A DNA stretch of 64,000 nt from Terribacillus saccharophilus (lineage in GTDB: Bacteria > Bacillota > Bacilli > Bacillales > Amphibacillaceae), in assembly GCF_002272075.1 (NCBI RefSeq), contig NZ_NPBJ01000003.1, positions 248,001-312,000 of the forward strand, in the 5' to 3' direction. How positions within the stretch are numbered: position 1 is the first letter of the stretch; every line of letters begins with the position of its first letter. Below, piece by piece: positions 9,070 through 18,597 of the stretch. A model generated the notes under the pieces. It worked only from the letters and a program-made list of their open reading frames with translations. It was not told where the DNA came from and did not search any database. A program made the position numbers and the translations under genes.

Positions 9070-11103
9070 ATGAAACTTAAGGATATGTCAGTACTTATAG
9101 CAGTAATATTAGTGATCGTCATGCTGATTATTCCGTTGCCGGATTGGCTTCTCAGCATTCTGATCCTGACGAATATCTCGCTTGCTTTAATCGTCATTCT
9201 GGTGGCGATGAATACGGAGGAAGCGCTGCAATTCTCAATCTTCCCTACTCTCTTACTTTTGCTTACCCTGTTCAGGCTGGCATTGAATATATCGACGACA
9301 AGAGCAATTCTTTCAGATGGTCATGCTGGCGGTGTGGTAGAGACTTTCGGCAGCTTTGTAATCGGTGGTAATCCGCTTGTCGGGTTTGTCGTATTTATCA
9401 TCTTGGTTATTATTCAATTTTTAGTTATCACGAAGGGTTCGGAGCGAGTATCTGAAGTGGCGGCCCGATTCACACTTGATGCGATGCCAGGGAAGCAGAT
9501 GAGTATCGATGCCGATTTGAATGCTGGCATGATATCAGATGTAGAAGCCAAAGAGCGCCGAGAAAAAGTGGGAAATGAAGCAGATTTCTACGGAGCAATG
9601 GATGGAGCGAGTAAATTCGTAAAAGGTGATGCCATTGCCGGTATCATTATCGTATTGATCAATATCGTATTTGGATTGATTATCGGGATGATGCAAATGG
9701 GCATGAGCTTCCAGGAAGCCATCAATACATTTATGCGACTCACTATCGGTGATGGACTAGTTACACAAATCCCGGCTATTTTGATTTCTACTGCAACAGG
9801 TATTGTGGTGACACGAGTAGCTTCAGAAGGAAACCTGAGCAGTGATGTAACGAAACAGCTATTCCGATACCCGAGTTTGTTATATATAGCTGCAGGGGCA
9901 ATCTTCATGCTCGGTTTGACACCGATCAACTTCTTCCTGACAACTACGATTGCCGCTGTACTTGCTGGAATTGGTTATTTCTTGTCCAGAGTTCAAAAAA
10001 AGCAGGAGACTGTCGCAGAAGTGACCGAGGAAGTGCAAGAAGAAACATCTATGAAGTCTTCGGACAATGTTGTGAATCTGTTAAGCATGGATCCTATCGA
10101 ATTCGAATTCGGTTATGCCCTTATACCGCTTGCTGATACGAATCAAGGCGGGGACTTGCTCGATCGGATTGTCATGATCCGTAAACAGCTTGCCATCGAA
10201 CTTGGTATTGTAATTCCGGTTGTAAGGATACGCGATAATATTCAGCTCGGTCCCAATGAATATCGTCTGAAGATAAAGGGCAACGAAGTCGCAGCTGGAG
10301 AGGTGCTGCTGGACCACTACTTAGCGATGAGTCCGGGTGTGGAAGATGATGGACTGGATGGAATTGAAACACTTGAACCCGCTTTCGGGCTGCCTGCTAA
10401 GTGGATTAGTGAGGAGACGAAGGACGATGCCGAGCTATCTGGCTATACGGTCGTTGATCCTCCGTCTGTCGTATCGACCCACCTCACGGAAACGATTAAG
10501 CGCCATGCGCATGAATTACTTGGCAGACAAGAAACAAAACAGCTTATCGATCATCTGAAAGAATCATACCCAATATTGGCAGAAGAAGTGACACCGGAAC
10601 CGCTGTCGGTTGGGGATGTGCAAAAGGTGCTGGCAAAACTGCTGCGTGAGCATGTATCAGTTAGAAATTTGCCGGTTATCTTCGAGACGCTGGCTGATTT
10701 TGGCAGGATGACGACAGATACAGATTTGCTGGCAGAATATGCACGACAAGCACTTGCACCGCAAATCACGAAGCAATATGTTCAAAATAGTCAGCCGCTG
10801 CAGGTTATAACCGTCTCTGGAGCTGTTGAAAAGGTCATAGCAGATCATATCCAGCAAACAGAACATGGAAATTATTTATCTCTGGATCCGGAATCACAGC
10901 AGAAAATCGTACAGTCAGTTATGGAACAAGCAGAACGTCTGTCGTTGAGAGAAGAAACAGTCATTGTTCTATGCTCTCCTACAATCCGGATGTATGTTCG
11001 TCAATTGCTTGATCGGAATTTACCGCATGCAGTGGTTCTATCTTACAACGAATTGGATAATACAACAGAAATCAGGAGTGTCGGGATGGTGAATGTCGCA
11101 TGA
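9070..11103 (+). CDS. flhA: Flagellar export apparatus protein FlhA
   Basis: FlhA forms the nonameric export channel ring and uses the proton motive force to drive secretion. I start at ATG 9070, 6-10 bases after an AGGAAGGAA site, giving 677 residues, the B. subtilis length; earlier in-frame codons lie inside flhB. About eight N-terminal helices run to residue 315, with the family segment SERVSEVAARFTLDAMPGKQM between them. The cytoplasmic domain shows DPIEFEFGYALIPLAD and a C-terminal VVLSYNEL. The stop overlaps flhF by 4 bases. Confidence 0.97.
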   Translation: MKLKDMSVLIAVILVIVMLIIPLPDWLLSILILTNISLALIVILVAMNTEEALQFSIFPTLLLLLTLFRLALNISTTRAILSDGHAGGVVETFGSFVIGGNPLVGFVVFIILVIIQFLVITKGSERVSEVAARFTLDAMPGKQMSIDADLNAGMISDVEAKERREKVGNEADFYGAMDGASKFVKGDAIAGIIIVLINIVFGLIIGMMQMGMSFQEAINTFMRLTIGDGLVTQIPAILISTATGIVVTRVASEGNLSSDVTKQLFRYPSLLYIAAGAIFMLGLTPINFFLTTTIAAVLAGIGYFLSRVQKKQETVAEVTEEVQEETSMKSSDNVVNLLSMDPIEFEFGYALIPLADTNQGGDLLDRIVMIRKQLAIELGIVIPVVRIRDNIQLGPNEYRLKIKGNEVAAGEVLLDHYLAMSPGVEDDGLDGIETLEPAFGLPAKWISEETKDDAELSGYTVVDPPSVVSTHLTETIKRHAHELLGRQETKQLIDHLKESYPILAEEVTPEPLSVGDVQKVLAKLLREHVSVRNLPVIFETLADFGRMTTDTDLLAEYARQALAPQITKQYVQNSQPLQVITVSGAVEKVIADHIQQTEHGNYLSLDPESQQKIVQSVMEQAERLSLREETVIVLCSPTIRMYVRQLLDRNLPHAVVLSYNELDNTTEIRSVGMVNVA

Positions 11104-12203
11104 AAATGAAGAAATATACAGCGGACACAATGCCCGAAGCAATGATTCAGATTAGACGTGAACTAGGTCAAGATGCAGTCATCCTTCGAACAAAAGAACT
11201 GACAAGCGGCGGTTTTTTCGGACTATTCAAGAAGAAGCGTATTGAAGTCATTGCGGCATTGGATCATCAAGATCTTAATAGCAGAAGTCGTAACGAGGGA
11301 AAGCCAGCTATTTCATCCACAATGTCTCTTGAAAAGAAAGAGACAAAACAAGCTGAAACGGATATTTCAGCAGAAATTGCGGCTCTCAAGAAGGAGTTAA
11401 GTTCTGCGCTTTCCAACCAGACCCGGCATTATGCATTGCCAGTACAAGGTCTATATGATCGACTTCTGCACAATGAGGTCCATCCCCAGATCGCTTCCGG
11501 ACTTATGGAACGGCTCTTGGAAGAAGCTTCTAGTAAAGATGTCGAACAAGTGCTGCTTAATACGTTGGTGAAACGTTTTGAAAAGGTCCAGCAGCCCGCA
11601 CAGTTTGATAAGAAATTTATACATCTTGTGGGTCCAACTGGGGTAGGAAAGACGACAACGATAGCTAAGCTTGCTGCAAAGAGTGCGTTAGTAGATAAAA
11701 AAAGAGTTGCTTTTATTACGACTGACACGTATAGAATTGCGGCAATCGATCAGTTACGCACATACGCCAAAATATTGGAAGTTCCGCTTGAAGTTGCTTA
11801 TTCGCTTGAAGATTATCAAGCTGCAAGAGAGAAGCTTGCAGATTATGATTTAGTATTCATCGATACAGCCGGAAGAAACTTCAAAGATTCCACTTATGTA
11901 AAAGAGCTGGAACGCACGCTTGACTTGCAACATGAAGCGGAGACGTATTTGACTTTGTCCATTACGACAAGAGCTAGTGATCTGTCTGAGATTTATGACC
12001 AGTTCGCACATTTGCCGATTAAGCAGTTTATTTTCACGAAATTAGATGAGGCGAGCCGCTATGGAGGTATCCTGAATCTGATTCAGCAAGCACATATCGG
12101 TGTAGCGTATCTAACCCATGGCCAGGATGTACCGGATGATATTATTGCTCCATCTGCTTCTTACTTGGCAAAACGTGTGATGGAGGCGACTGCGCGTGCA
12201 TGA
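11100..12203 (+). CDS. flhF: Flagellar SRP-type GTPase FlhF
   Basis: FlhF is a signal-recognition-particle family GTPase that sets the site and number of flagella. The 367-residue protein has a basic, variable N-terminal B domain (residues 1-120), then the NG domain: P-loop GPTGVGKTTT near residue 178, DTAGR (G3) near 258 and TKLDEASRYGG (G4 region) near 313. The start overlaps the flhA stop (ATGA) and the end overlaps flhG, its GTPase activator. Confidence 0.96.
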   Translation: MKMKKYTADTMPEAMIQIRRELGQDAVILRTKELTSGGFFGLFKKKRIEVIAALDHQDLNSRSRNEGKPAISSTMSLEKKETKQAETDISAEIAALKKELSSALSNQTRHYALPVQGLYDRLLHNEVHPQIASGLMERLLEEASSKDVEQVLLNTLVKRFEKVQQPAQFDKKFIHLVGPTGVGKTTTIAKLAAKSALVDKKRVAFITTDTYRIAAIDQLRTYAKILEVPLEVAYSLEDYQAAREKLADYDLVFIDTAGRNFKDSTYVKELERTLDLQHEAETYLTLSITTRASDLSEIYDQFAHLPIKQFIFTKLDEASRYGGILNLIQQAHIGVAYLTHGQDVPDDIIAPSASYLAKRVMEATARA

Positions 12204-13080
12204 TCAAGCAGCTAAACTCCGGGAGAGTGTGCAGCACATGCCAATTGGACGCACTATAGCTGTTGCCAGTGGGAAAGGCGGAGTTGGCAAATCGAATTTC
12301 GCTCTAAACTTTTCGTTAGCTTTAAGCAAGCTTGGTAAGTCAGTCCTGCTTATTGACTTGGATTTAGGAATGGGAAACATTGAAATATTGCTAGGTTCTT
12401 CGGCCAAGCATTCCTTTGTGGAAATGATTCAGAACCGTTTAAAACTTGAACAGATTGTGGAAGCGGGACCTGATGGTCTCGACTTCATTGCTGCGGGAGC
12501 AGCGATGAATGAACTCTTTCATATGGACGGTCCCGGATTCACACATTTCCAAAAAGAGTTTGAAAGAGCACAGCAAGTCTATGACTTTGTATTCCTTGAT
12601 ATGGGAGCTGGATTAACGGAAGAAAGTGCATCGTTCATCTTAGCAGCAGATGAAAGTATTGTGGTAACCACGACTGAACCTACCAGCATGATGGACGCAT
12701 ATGCCCTGATCAAACATATCAAGCAGCGGAATGCTGATTTGCCAATGTATCTGCTTGTAAATCGGGCAATAGACAAGCGTGAGGGACAGGATACAGCAGC
12801 TCGAATGAAGGAAGTAATACGGACATTTCTTCATACTGAGATAATGCTCTTAGGAATCTTGCCTGAGGACAAGCAGGTTCCTAAATCGGTGAAAATGCAG
12901 GAGCCATTCATAAATCAAAAGGATTCAAAAGCGGGAACTAGCATAAAGCAGCTCGCAGCCACCTATCTGAAGCCTGCAGCAGAAACAACAGCTAAAGAAA
13001 GAACATCATTTATAGGCAGATTAAGAGATATTTGGACGGGAGGAACTCGCAATGGGAAAGATCCGCGTTTTAGTCGTTGA
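12196..13080 (+). CDS. flhG: Flagellar number regulator FlhG (MinD-like ATPase, YlxH)
   Basis: FlhG is a MinD/ParA-type ATPase that activates FlhF and in Bacillus also delivers FliM/FliY to the nascent C-ring. The deviant Walker A motif SGKGGVGKSN is near residues 25-34 and the Asp-rich LLIDLDLGMGN follows. An N-terminal DQAA motif, which activates FlhF in homologues, is at residues 3-6. The GTG start at 12196 follows GGAGG by 9 bases and overlaps flhF. The 3' end overlaps cheB by 29 bases, unusually long for this operon. Confidence 0.94.
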   Translation: MHDQAAKLRESVQHMPIGRTIAVASGKGGVGKSNFALNFSLALSKLGKSVLLIDLDLGMGNIEILLGSSAKHSFVEMIQNRLKLEQIVEAGPDGLDFIAAGAAMNELFHMDGPGFTHFQKEFERAQQVYDFVFLDMGAGLTEESASFILAADESIVVTTTEPTSMMDAYALIKHIKQRNADLPMYLLVNRAIDKREGQDTAARMKEVIRTFLHTEIMLLGILPEDKQVPKSVKMQEPFINQKDSKAGTSIKQLAATYLKPAAETTAKERTSFIGRLRDIWTGGTRNGKDPRFSR

Positions 13081-14128
13081 TGATTCCGCTTTTATGCGGA
13101 AAATTATTTCGGATTTACTGAACAGTGATGATCGACTGGAAGTTATCGGAACAGCCCGCAACGGCAAAGATGGTCTGGAGCAAATCAGTCAGCTGAAACC
13201 AGATGTAGTGACGATGGATGTAGAAATGCCGATCATGAACGGACTGGATGCGCTGAAGCAAGCCATGCAGAAGCATCCGCTCCCAGTAGTCATGCTCTCC
13301 AGCTTAACGAAGCAAGGTGCAGATATGACCATTCATGCCATGTCACTCGGTGCGGTTGATTTTATTGCAAAACCGTCTGGTTCCATATCCTTGGATTTGG
13401 ATAAGGTGCGGGATGAGTTGGTCGTCAAAGTTGTGGCAGCAGCATCCTCTCGTCTCTCAACTAGAGAGCAAGTAAAAGCAGCAGAGGTAAAGGTTTTTGC
13501 GAAGGCTCCTGCGAAAAAATCTGCTGATCGCAATTTGGTAGCTATCGGCACTTCCACAGGAGGACCAAGAGCTTTGCAGGAAGTTATCGGGAAACTGCCT
13601 TCTGCACTTGCTGCTCCCGTAGTTGTCGTCCAGCATATGCCAGTAGGTTTCACGAAGTCTCTGGCAGAAAGGCTGGACAGTTTAAGTGCAATTAAAGTCA
13701 AGGAAGCAGAACAAAATGAAACCTTAAAAAATGGCGTGGTTTATATCGCGCCGGGAGGATATCATCTGACGATAGTACAGGCAGACAGCAGGCTTATCGC
13801 CAAACTGACTTTGGAAGACCCTGTGAAGGGGCATCGGCCTTCTGTAGACAGAATGTTCGAATCAATCAGCAGTTTGGTAAATGTGGATGTATGTACAGTC
13901 ATCATGACAGGCATGGGAGCAGATGGAACCGAGGGTCTGAGAAAAATGAAGGTCAAGCTGCCATCTGTATACAGCATCGGTGAATCAGCAGAATCATGTG
14001 TTGTTTATGGAATGCCTAGGGCTGCTGCAGAAGCCGGACTGCTGCATCATGTTTGTCCGGTCCAGACAATCGCTTCGGCAATCCAGCAGAGAATCAATCT
14101 ATTAGAGGGGGTCAACAAATGGAAATAG
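13052..14128 (+). CDS. cheB: Protein-glutamate methylesterase/deamidase CheB
   Basis: CheB demethylates and deamidates chemoreceptors during adaptation and is activated by CheA phosphorylation. The 358 residues comprise a receiver domain (phospho-acceptor Asp56 in TMDVEMP) and a catalytic domain with the expected Ser (GTSTGGP near 168), His (QHMP near 195) and Asp (MTGMGADGTEG near 290). The start follows GGGAGGAAC and lies 29 bases inside flhG; the end overlaps cheA by 10 bases. Length matches B. subtilis CheB. Confidence 0.97.
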   Translation: MGKIRVLVVDDSAFMRKIISDLLNSDDRLEVIGTARNGKDGLEQISQLKPDVVTMDVEMPIMNGLDALKQAMQKHPLPVVMLSSLTKQGADMTIHAMSLGAVDFIAKPSGSISLDLDKVRDELVVKVVAAASSRLSTREQVKAAEVKVFAKAPAKKSADRNLVAIGTSTGGPRALQEVIGKLPSALAAPVVVVQHMPVGFTKSLAERLDSLSAIKVKEAEQNETLKNGVVYIAPGGYHLTIVQADSRLIAKLTLEDPVKGHRPSVDRMFESISSLVNVDVCTVIMTGMGADGTEGLRKMKVKLPSVYSIGESAESCVVYGMPRAAAEAGLLHHVCPVQTIASAIQQRINLLEGVNKWK

Positions 14129-16119
14129 ATCAGTATTTAGGTGTATTTATCGAAGAAAGCAAAGAACATCTTCAAGCTTTGAACCAGAATTTACTAGTAC
14201 TTGAAAAGCAGCCGGAAGATATCGGTGTAGTCAATGAAATTTTCCGTTCTGCTCATACGCTAAAAGGCATGTCTGCTACGATGGGTTATCAAGATTTAGC
14301 TAATTTGACACATCAAATGGAAAACGTACTTGATGCAATTCGTAACCATCAGATTAAAATTAACCCAGAAATCCTGGATATTGTTTTTGATGCTGTGGAT
14401 AGTCTGGAAGAAATGGTCCTCGATATTGAATCTGGAGGAGCAGGAACTAAAGAGGTTAGTGAATTGGTCAGTCAGCTTGCTGCAATTGAGTCTGGTGAAG
14501 CGCCGCTTCAGTCTGCCGCAGCAGTTGCAGAGGAACCAATCAGTGATACATCAGGTCTTATTCTGGATGAATTTGAGCTGGCGGTACTGCGAGAAAGCGA
14601 AGAAAAAGGATTCCAAAACTTCTACACCAAAGTGACGTTACGAGAGGATTGTATGCTGAAGGCTGCTCGAGTTTACATGGTATTCGAAGTACTTGAGTCC
14701 TTGGGTGAGGTCGTTAAAAGTAATCCGGATGTTTCCCAGCTTGAGGATGAAGCATTCGATCTGACATTTGAAGTATTACTTGTGACTCAAGAGCCGAAAG
14801 AACTTATCGAGGAAAAGGTCCTGAAAGTGTCGGAAATTGATGCTGTTTCCATCCAAAACTTCTTCATCGATACATATAAGCACGTACAAGATGAAGGGCA
14901 AGAAGAAGTAACTGCTTCTGTGGATAAAGAAAAGGTTGAAGAAACAACAATCGAGAAAAAAGCCCAGCAAAGCAACAAGACGATTCGTGTCAATATTGAA
15001 CGCCTTGATATTCTGATGAATTTGTTTGAGGAGCTAGTTATAGATCGCGGCAGACTCGAGCAGATTGCTGATGATGTAAAACATCCAGAACTACATGAGA
15101 CAGTCGAACGGATGGCGAGAATTTCCGGAGATCTTCAGAGTATTGTTCTGACTATGCGAATGGTATCAATTGATCAAGTATTCAATCGCTTCCCACGCAT
15201 GGTGCGACAGCTTGCAAAAGATCTTGGCAAGAAAATAGATCTGCAAATTGAAGGCGCTGAAACAGAGCTTGACCGTACAGTCATCGATGAAATTGGTGAC
15301 CCGCTTGTACATTTGATTCGCAATAGTCTGGATCATGGTGTGGAAACTCCGGAAGTAAGACGAGAGTTAGGTAAGCCGGAAACGGGTACGATCAAACTGA
15401 AAGCCTACCATTCTGGTAATCATGTATTTATCGATATTACTGACGATGGTGCCGGGATTAACCGGAAGAAAGTTACTGAAAAAGCAATTAAAAATGGTCT
15501 TATTACAAAAGAACAAGCAGCAATAATGAATGACAACCAGGTATTCAGCTTGATTATGCAAAGCGGATTCTCAACAGCTGACACCATTTCAGATATTTCA
15601 GGTCGTGGAGTTGGGTTGGATGTTGTCAGAAATACAATCGAATCACTTGGTGGAACAATTACAATAAATTCCGAAGAAGGAAAGGGATCTATATTCAGTA
15701 TTGAATTGCCGCTGACATTATCAATCATCAGTGTCCTACTTGTAGAGATCCAAAATGAGAAATATGCAGTTCCGCTATCTTCGATCATTGAGACAGCAAT
15801 TATTCCAAAAGCGGATATCATGCATGTTCATAATCAAGCAGTAATCGATTTCCGGGGCAGAGTCGTTCCGCTTGTTTCCTTGAAGGAAGTTTTCCAAGTA
15901 CCTGAAGTAAAAGAAGAAACGGATTATTACTCTGTGGTCATTATTAAAAAAGGTGACAAATCAGCTGGACTAATTGTGGACGGCTTTATTGGACAGCAAG
16001 AAATCGTCCTTAAATCACTTGGAAATTACTTAACTGAAATATTCGCTATCTCTGGAGCTACTATTTTAGGAGATGGCCAAGTAGCACTTATTATCGACAG
16101 CAATGCGTTAATTAAATAA
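14119..16119 (+). CDS. cheA: Chemotaxis histidine kinase CheA
   Basis: CheA phosphorylates CheY and CheB in response to receptors. The start is ATG 14119 after an AGAGGGGGT site, giving 666 residues. Domain order: HPt with phospho-His46 (SAHTLKGMSATMG), a P2 CheY-binding region, dimerisation helices, an HATPase with N box LIRNSLDHG and G boxes DDGAGI and GRGVGLDVV, and a C-terminal CheW-like domain binding CheW and receptors. It overlaps cheB by 10 bases; cheW follows after 12. Confidence 0.97.
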   Translation: MEIDQYLGVFIEESKEHLQALNQNLLVLEKQPEDIGVVNEIFRSAHTLKGMSATMGYQDLANLTHQMENVLDAIRNHQIKINPEILDIVFDAVDSLEEMVLDIESGGAGTKEVSELVSQLAAIESGEAPLQSAAAVAEEPISDTSGLILDEFELAVLRESEEKGFQNFYTKVTLREDCMLKAARVYMVFEVLESLGEVVKSNPDVSQLEDEAFDLTFEVLLVTQEPKELIEEKVLKVSEIDAVSIQNFFIDTYKHVQDEGQEEVTASVDKEKVEETTIEKKAQQSNKTIRVNIERLDILMNLFEELVIDRGRLEQIADDVKHPELHETVERMARISGDLQSIVLTMRMVSIDQVFNRFPRMVRQLAKDLGKKIDLQIEGAETELDRTVIDEIGDPLVHLIRNSLDHGVETPEVRRELGKPETGTIKLKAYHSGNHVFIDITDDGAGINRKKVTEKAIKNGLITKEQAAIMNDNQVFSLIMQSGFSTADTISDISGRGVGLDVVRNTIESLGGTITINSEEGKGSIFSIELPLTLSIISVLLVEIQNEKYAVPLSSIIETAIIPKADIMHVHNQAVIDFRGRVVPLVSLKEVFQVPEVKEETDYYSVVIIKKGDKSAGLIVDGFIGQQEIVLKSLGNYLTEIFAISGATILGDGQVALIIDSNALIK

Positions 16120-16131
16120 GGAGGGTTCATC

Positions 16132-16602
16132 ATGGCAGAAGAAATCGTACAAGATGTGAAAGTAATTGTTTTTCAGTTAAAAAACGAAGAATACGCAGTA
16201 CCGGTAACACAAGTAGGGTCTATCGAGAAGATGGAGCACATTACGAGAGTTCCAAATACAGAGAGCTTTATCAAAGGTGTTATCAATATGCGCGGTGTTG
16301 TTACGCCAATCGTTGATTTGCGAAGCCGTCTTGGACTTGAAGAGACTCCGGTCGATGAAAATACAAGAATCATCATTGTGGATCTGGATGATACATCAAT
16401 GGGTTTGATTGTGGATGCAGCGAATGATGTCGTGGATATTCCAGTAGATAAGATCGAAGAGGCGCCGCAAGTTATTGGGGCAATCAATGTCGATTACATC
16501 GATGGAGTAGTGAAACTTGAAGACAGACTTGTGATTTTACTTGATCTAAGAAAAGTCTTGAAATTCCATGAAATCGAAGCAATCAAGTCCATCGAAAGCT
16601 AA
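16132..16602 (+). CDS. cheW: Chemotaxis coupling protein CheW
   Basis: CheW links chemoreceptors to CheA. The 156-residue protein is a single CheW domain: VIVFQLKNEEYAVPV at the N terminus, then the diagnostic GVINMRGVVTPIVDLRSRLGL near residues 50-70 and a GLIVDAANDVVDI segment. A clear AGGAGGG site precedes ATG 16132. The stop codon overlaps the cheC start by one base (TAATG). Confidence 0.97.
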   Translation: MAEEIVQDVKVIVFQLKNEEYAVPVTQVGSIEKMEHITRVPNTESFIKGVINMRGVVTPIVDLRSRLGLEETPVDENTRIIIVDLDDTSMGLIVDAANDVVDIPVDKIEEAPQVIGAINVDYIDGVVKLEDRLVILLDLRKVLKFHEIEAIKSIES

Positions 16603-17246
16603 TGTATGATCTACGCTATATAACGGAAGATCAGCTGGATGCATTGAAAGAAGCAGGAAACATCGGGGCAGGCAATGCAGCTACGGCGCTTTCCACTTTG
16701 CTCCGCCAAGATATCGATATGAAAGTGCCGGCAGTTCGAATCTGTCACTTTAATGAATTGATTGAATCTATCGGCGGGGCTGAGCAGCCGCTGGCAGCTA
16801 TCTATCTTACGGTTCAGGGAGATGCGCCAGGGAATATGTTCTTTTTGCTCCAACCTGCTGAAGCGGAGTTATTCGTACATTATATAACTGGAGATGAGAG
16901 TTTTTCATGGTCCAACACGTCCAATGATGATATCAATCTTTCTGCTTTGCATGAAATGGGAAACATCCTGGCAGGAAGTTACTTATCTGCAATAAGCGAC
17001 TTCGCCAAAGTGAATATGCAGCCATCGGTTCCGCAAATCAGTGTCGATATGGGGGGCGCCATCTTAGCTAACGGTTTAATCGAGATAGCCGAGGAAAGCG
17101 ATTTTACCGTCGTCATCGATACGGTCATCTCACTGAGCGATCCGAATCAGCAACAGCATATGGTTGAAGGGAAATTTCTGCTGCTGCTTCATCCAGATGC
17201 ATTCGGTCATTTATTTCGTGCTTTAGGAGTCGAGGAAGATGATTGA
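16602..17246 (+). CDS. cheC: CheY-P phosphatase CheC
   Basis: CheC hydrolyses CheY-P and binds CheD, coupling adaptation to CheY-P level. The 214-residue protein has two intact phosphatase sites, each with the Glu-x2-Asn pattern: ALKEAGNIGAGNAATALS near residue 14 and ALHEMGNILAGSYLSAIS near 110. The same fold occurs in FliY upstream. It starts on the last base of the cheW stop and overlaps cheD by 8 bases, which fits its complex with CheD. Confidence 0.96.
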   Translation: MYDLRYITEDQLDALKEAGNIGAGNAATALSTLLRQDIDMKVPAVRICHFNELIESIGGAEQPLAAIYLTVQGDAPGNMFFLLQPAEAELFVHYITGDESFSWSNTSNDDINLSALHEMGNILAGSYLSAISDFAKVNMQPSVPQISVDMGGAILANGLIEIAEESDFTVVIDTVISLSDPNQQQHMVEGKFLLLLHPDAFGHLFRALGVEEDD

Positions 17247-17733
17247 AGCTGAAATCTTGCATGTCGGGATTGCCGATGCAAAAATCGTCGCCTATCCACA
17301 GCATCTTCGGACAGCAGGTCTTGGGTCTTGTGTCGGGGTTGTCGTATACGATAAGCAAAAGAGAATTGCTGGTATGGCACATGTCATGCTGCCCGACTCT
17401 AGTCTGGCTAAACAGACACAGATGAACCGAAATAAATATGCAGATACAGCTATGGATGACTTGATTGCCAATCTGCTGCGTCATGGTGCAAGCAGGAGTC
17501 GTTTCAAAGCGAAGCTTGCAGGCGGAGCGCAGATGTTCTCCTTCATGTCCAGTGACGAGAAAATGCGAATTGGTCCGCGTAATATTGAAGCAGTGGAGCA
17601 GAAGCTTCGAGAATATCGCATCCCCATCGAGAGCAAGGATGTCGGGGGGAGCAATGGACGTACGATTGAATTCAATACAGATACTTGTGGTTTGAAGATT
17701 AAAACAGTAAGTAAAGAGGAAGCGATCATATAA
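17239..17733 (+). CDS. cheD: Chemoreceptor glutamine deamidase CheD
   Basis: CheD deamidates receptor glutamines and is sequestered by CheC in response to CheY-P. The 164 residues carry the catalytic pair: Cys31 in TAGLGSCVGVVV and His48 in GMAHVMLPDS. The start overlaps cheC by 8 bases. The stop overlaps an ATG at 17733, but sigD more likely begins 51 bases later. Length is normal for Bacillus CheD (about 166 aa). Confidence 0.96.
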   Translation: MIEAEILHVGIADAKIVAYPQHLRTAGLGSCVGVVVYDKQKRIAGMAHVMLPDSSLAKQTQMNRNKYADTAMDDLIANLLRHGASRSRFKAKLAGGAQMFSFMSSDEKMRIGPRNIEAVEQKLREYRIPIESKDVGGSNGRTIEFNTDTCGLKIKTVSKEEAII

Positions 17734-17783
17734 TGGAGCAGCTTCATTCTTATGACGTAACAGCAAACAAAGGAGGGAGTTTC

Positions 17784-18560
17784 ATGATCAATTATGGATC
17801 AGAAACAGAACAGCAGTATTGGAACAGCTGGTTTTATAAAAAAGATAGCGAAGCTGCCAATGAATTGATGCGGATGTATATGCATGTAGTAGATTATCAT
17901 ACGCAGCGCATCGCTGCGCACCTTCCCTCCAGTGTGAGCAGAGATGATGTCAGAAGCTTCGGTTACACAGGATTGTATGATGCTTTACAAAAGTTTGAGC
18001 CAAGCCGGGATTTTAAATTTGAAACATATGCTTCCTTCCGAGTCAGAGGTGCCATCATGGACGGTCTGCGGAAGGAAGACTGGCTTCCCCGAACGGTACG
18101 TGATAAAGTGAAGAAAATAGAAGCAGCTGCGAGCAATCTCGAACAATCACTGGAACGGAAACCGACCAGCGTAGAGATTGCAAAGCAGACCGGCTTGAGC
18201 CGGGAGGAAGTAGAAGAAGCGGTGCGAGATGCACTATTCTCCAATGTTCTTTCCATGGATGACAAGCCTGCCCGCCCAAAGCAAGACAAACAGGATACTA
18301 GTTATGTTCTTCCTGATCTCAAGACACCGCAGCCGGAAGATGCAGTGCTGCAGAAGGAACTTGTTCTTCAGCTGACAGACAGCATCAAGCATCTAAATCA
18401 ACATGAACAGCTTGTTATCAGCCTTTTCTATAAGGAAGAATTAACGTTTACCGAAATCGGACACATACTGGAATTGACAACATCACGAATTTCACAAATT
18501 CACAAACGTGCCATCTTCAAATTACGGGAATCTCTAGCCAAGCTTTCAGCAACTAGCTGA
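17784..18560 (+). CDS. sigD: Motility RNA polymerase sigma factor SigD (FliA)
   Basis: SigD directs late flagellar, chemotaxis and autolysin genes. I start at ATG 17784 because of the strong AAAGGAGGGAG site 5 bases upstream and because the 258-residue product then aligns with B. subtilis SigD (254 aa). The in-frame ATG at 17733 would add 17 residues and has only a poor site. Region 2 (RSFGYTGLYDALQKFEPSRDFKFETYASFRVRGAIMDGLR) and region 4 (LTFTEIGHILELTTSRISQIHKRAI) are intact. It is near the distal end of the operon, where its level depends on read-through. Confidence 0.96.
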   Translation: MINYGSETEQQYWNSWFYKKDSEAANELMRMYMHVVDYHTQRIAAHLPSSVSRDDVRSFGYTGLYDALQKFEPSRDFKFETYASFRVRGAIMDGLRKEDWLPRTVRDKVKKIEAAASNLEQSLERKPTSVEIAKQTGLSREEVEEAVRDALFSNVLSMDDKPARPKQDKQDTSYVLPDLKTPQPEDAVLQKELVLQLTDSIKHLNQHEQLVISLFYKEELTFTEIGHILELTTSRISQIHKRAIFKLRESLAKLSATS

Positions 18561-18597
18561 AAGCTATTTCCAATTTTATATAGAAAGAAGGTTCTCC

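Noticed and set aside
17125-17766. 213-codon open frame on the minus strand opposite cheC/cheD/sigD
   Set aside because: Fully antisense to well-supported genes, Cys/His-rich translation typical of a shadow frame, no start site or family resemblance.
17733-17783. Upstream start of SigD at ATG 17733 overlapping the cheD stop
   Set aside because: Weak site, and the 17 extra residues have no counterpart in SigD; ATG 17784 has an AAAGGAGGGAG site.
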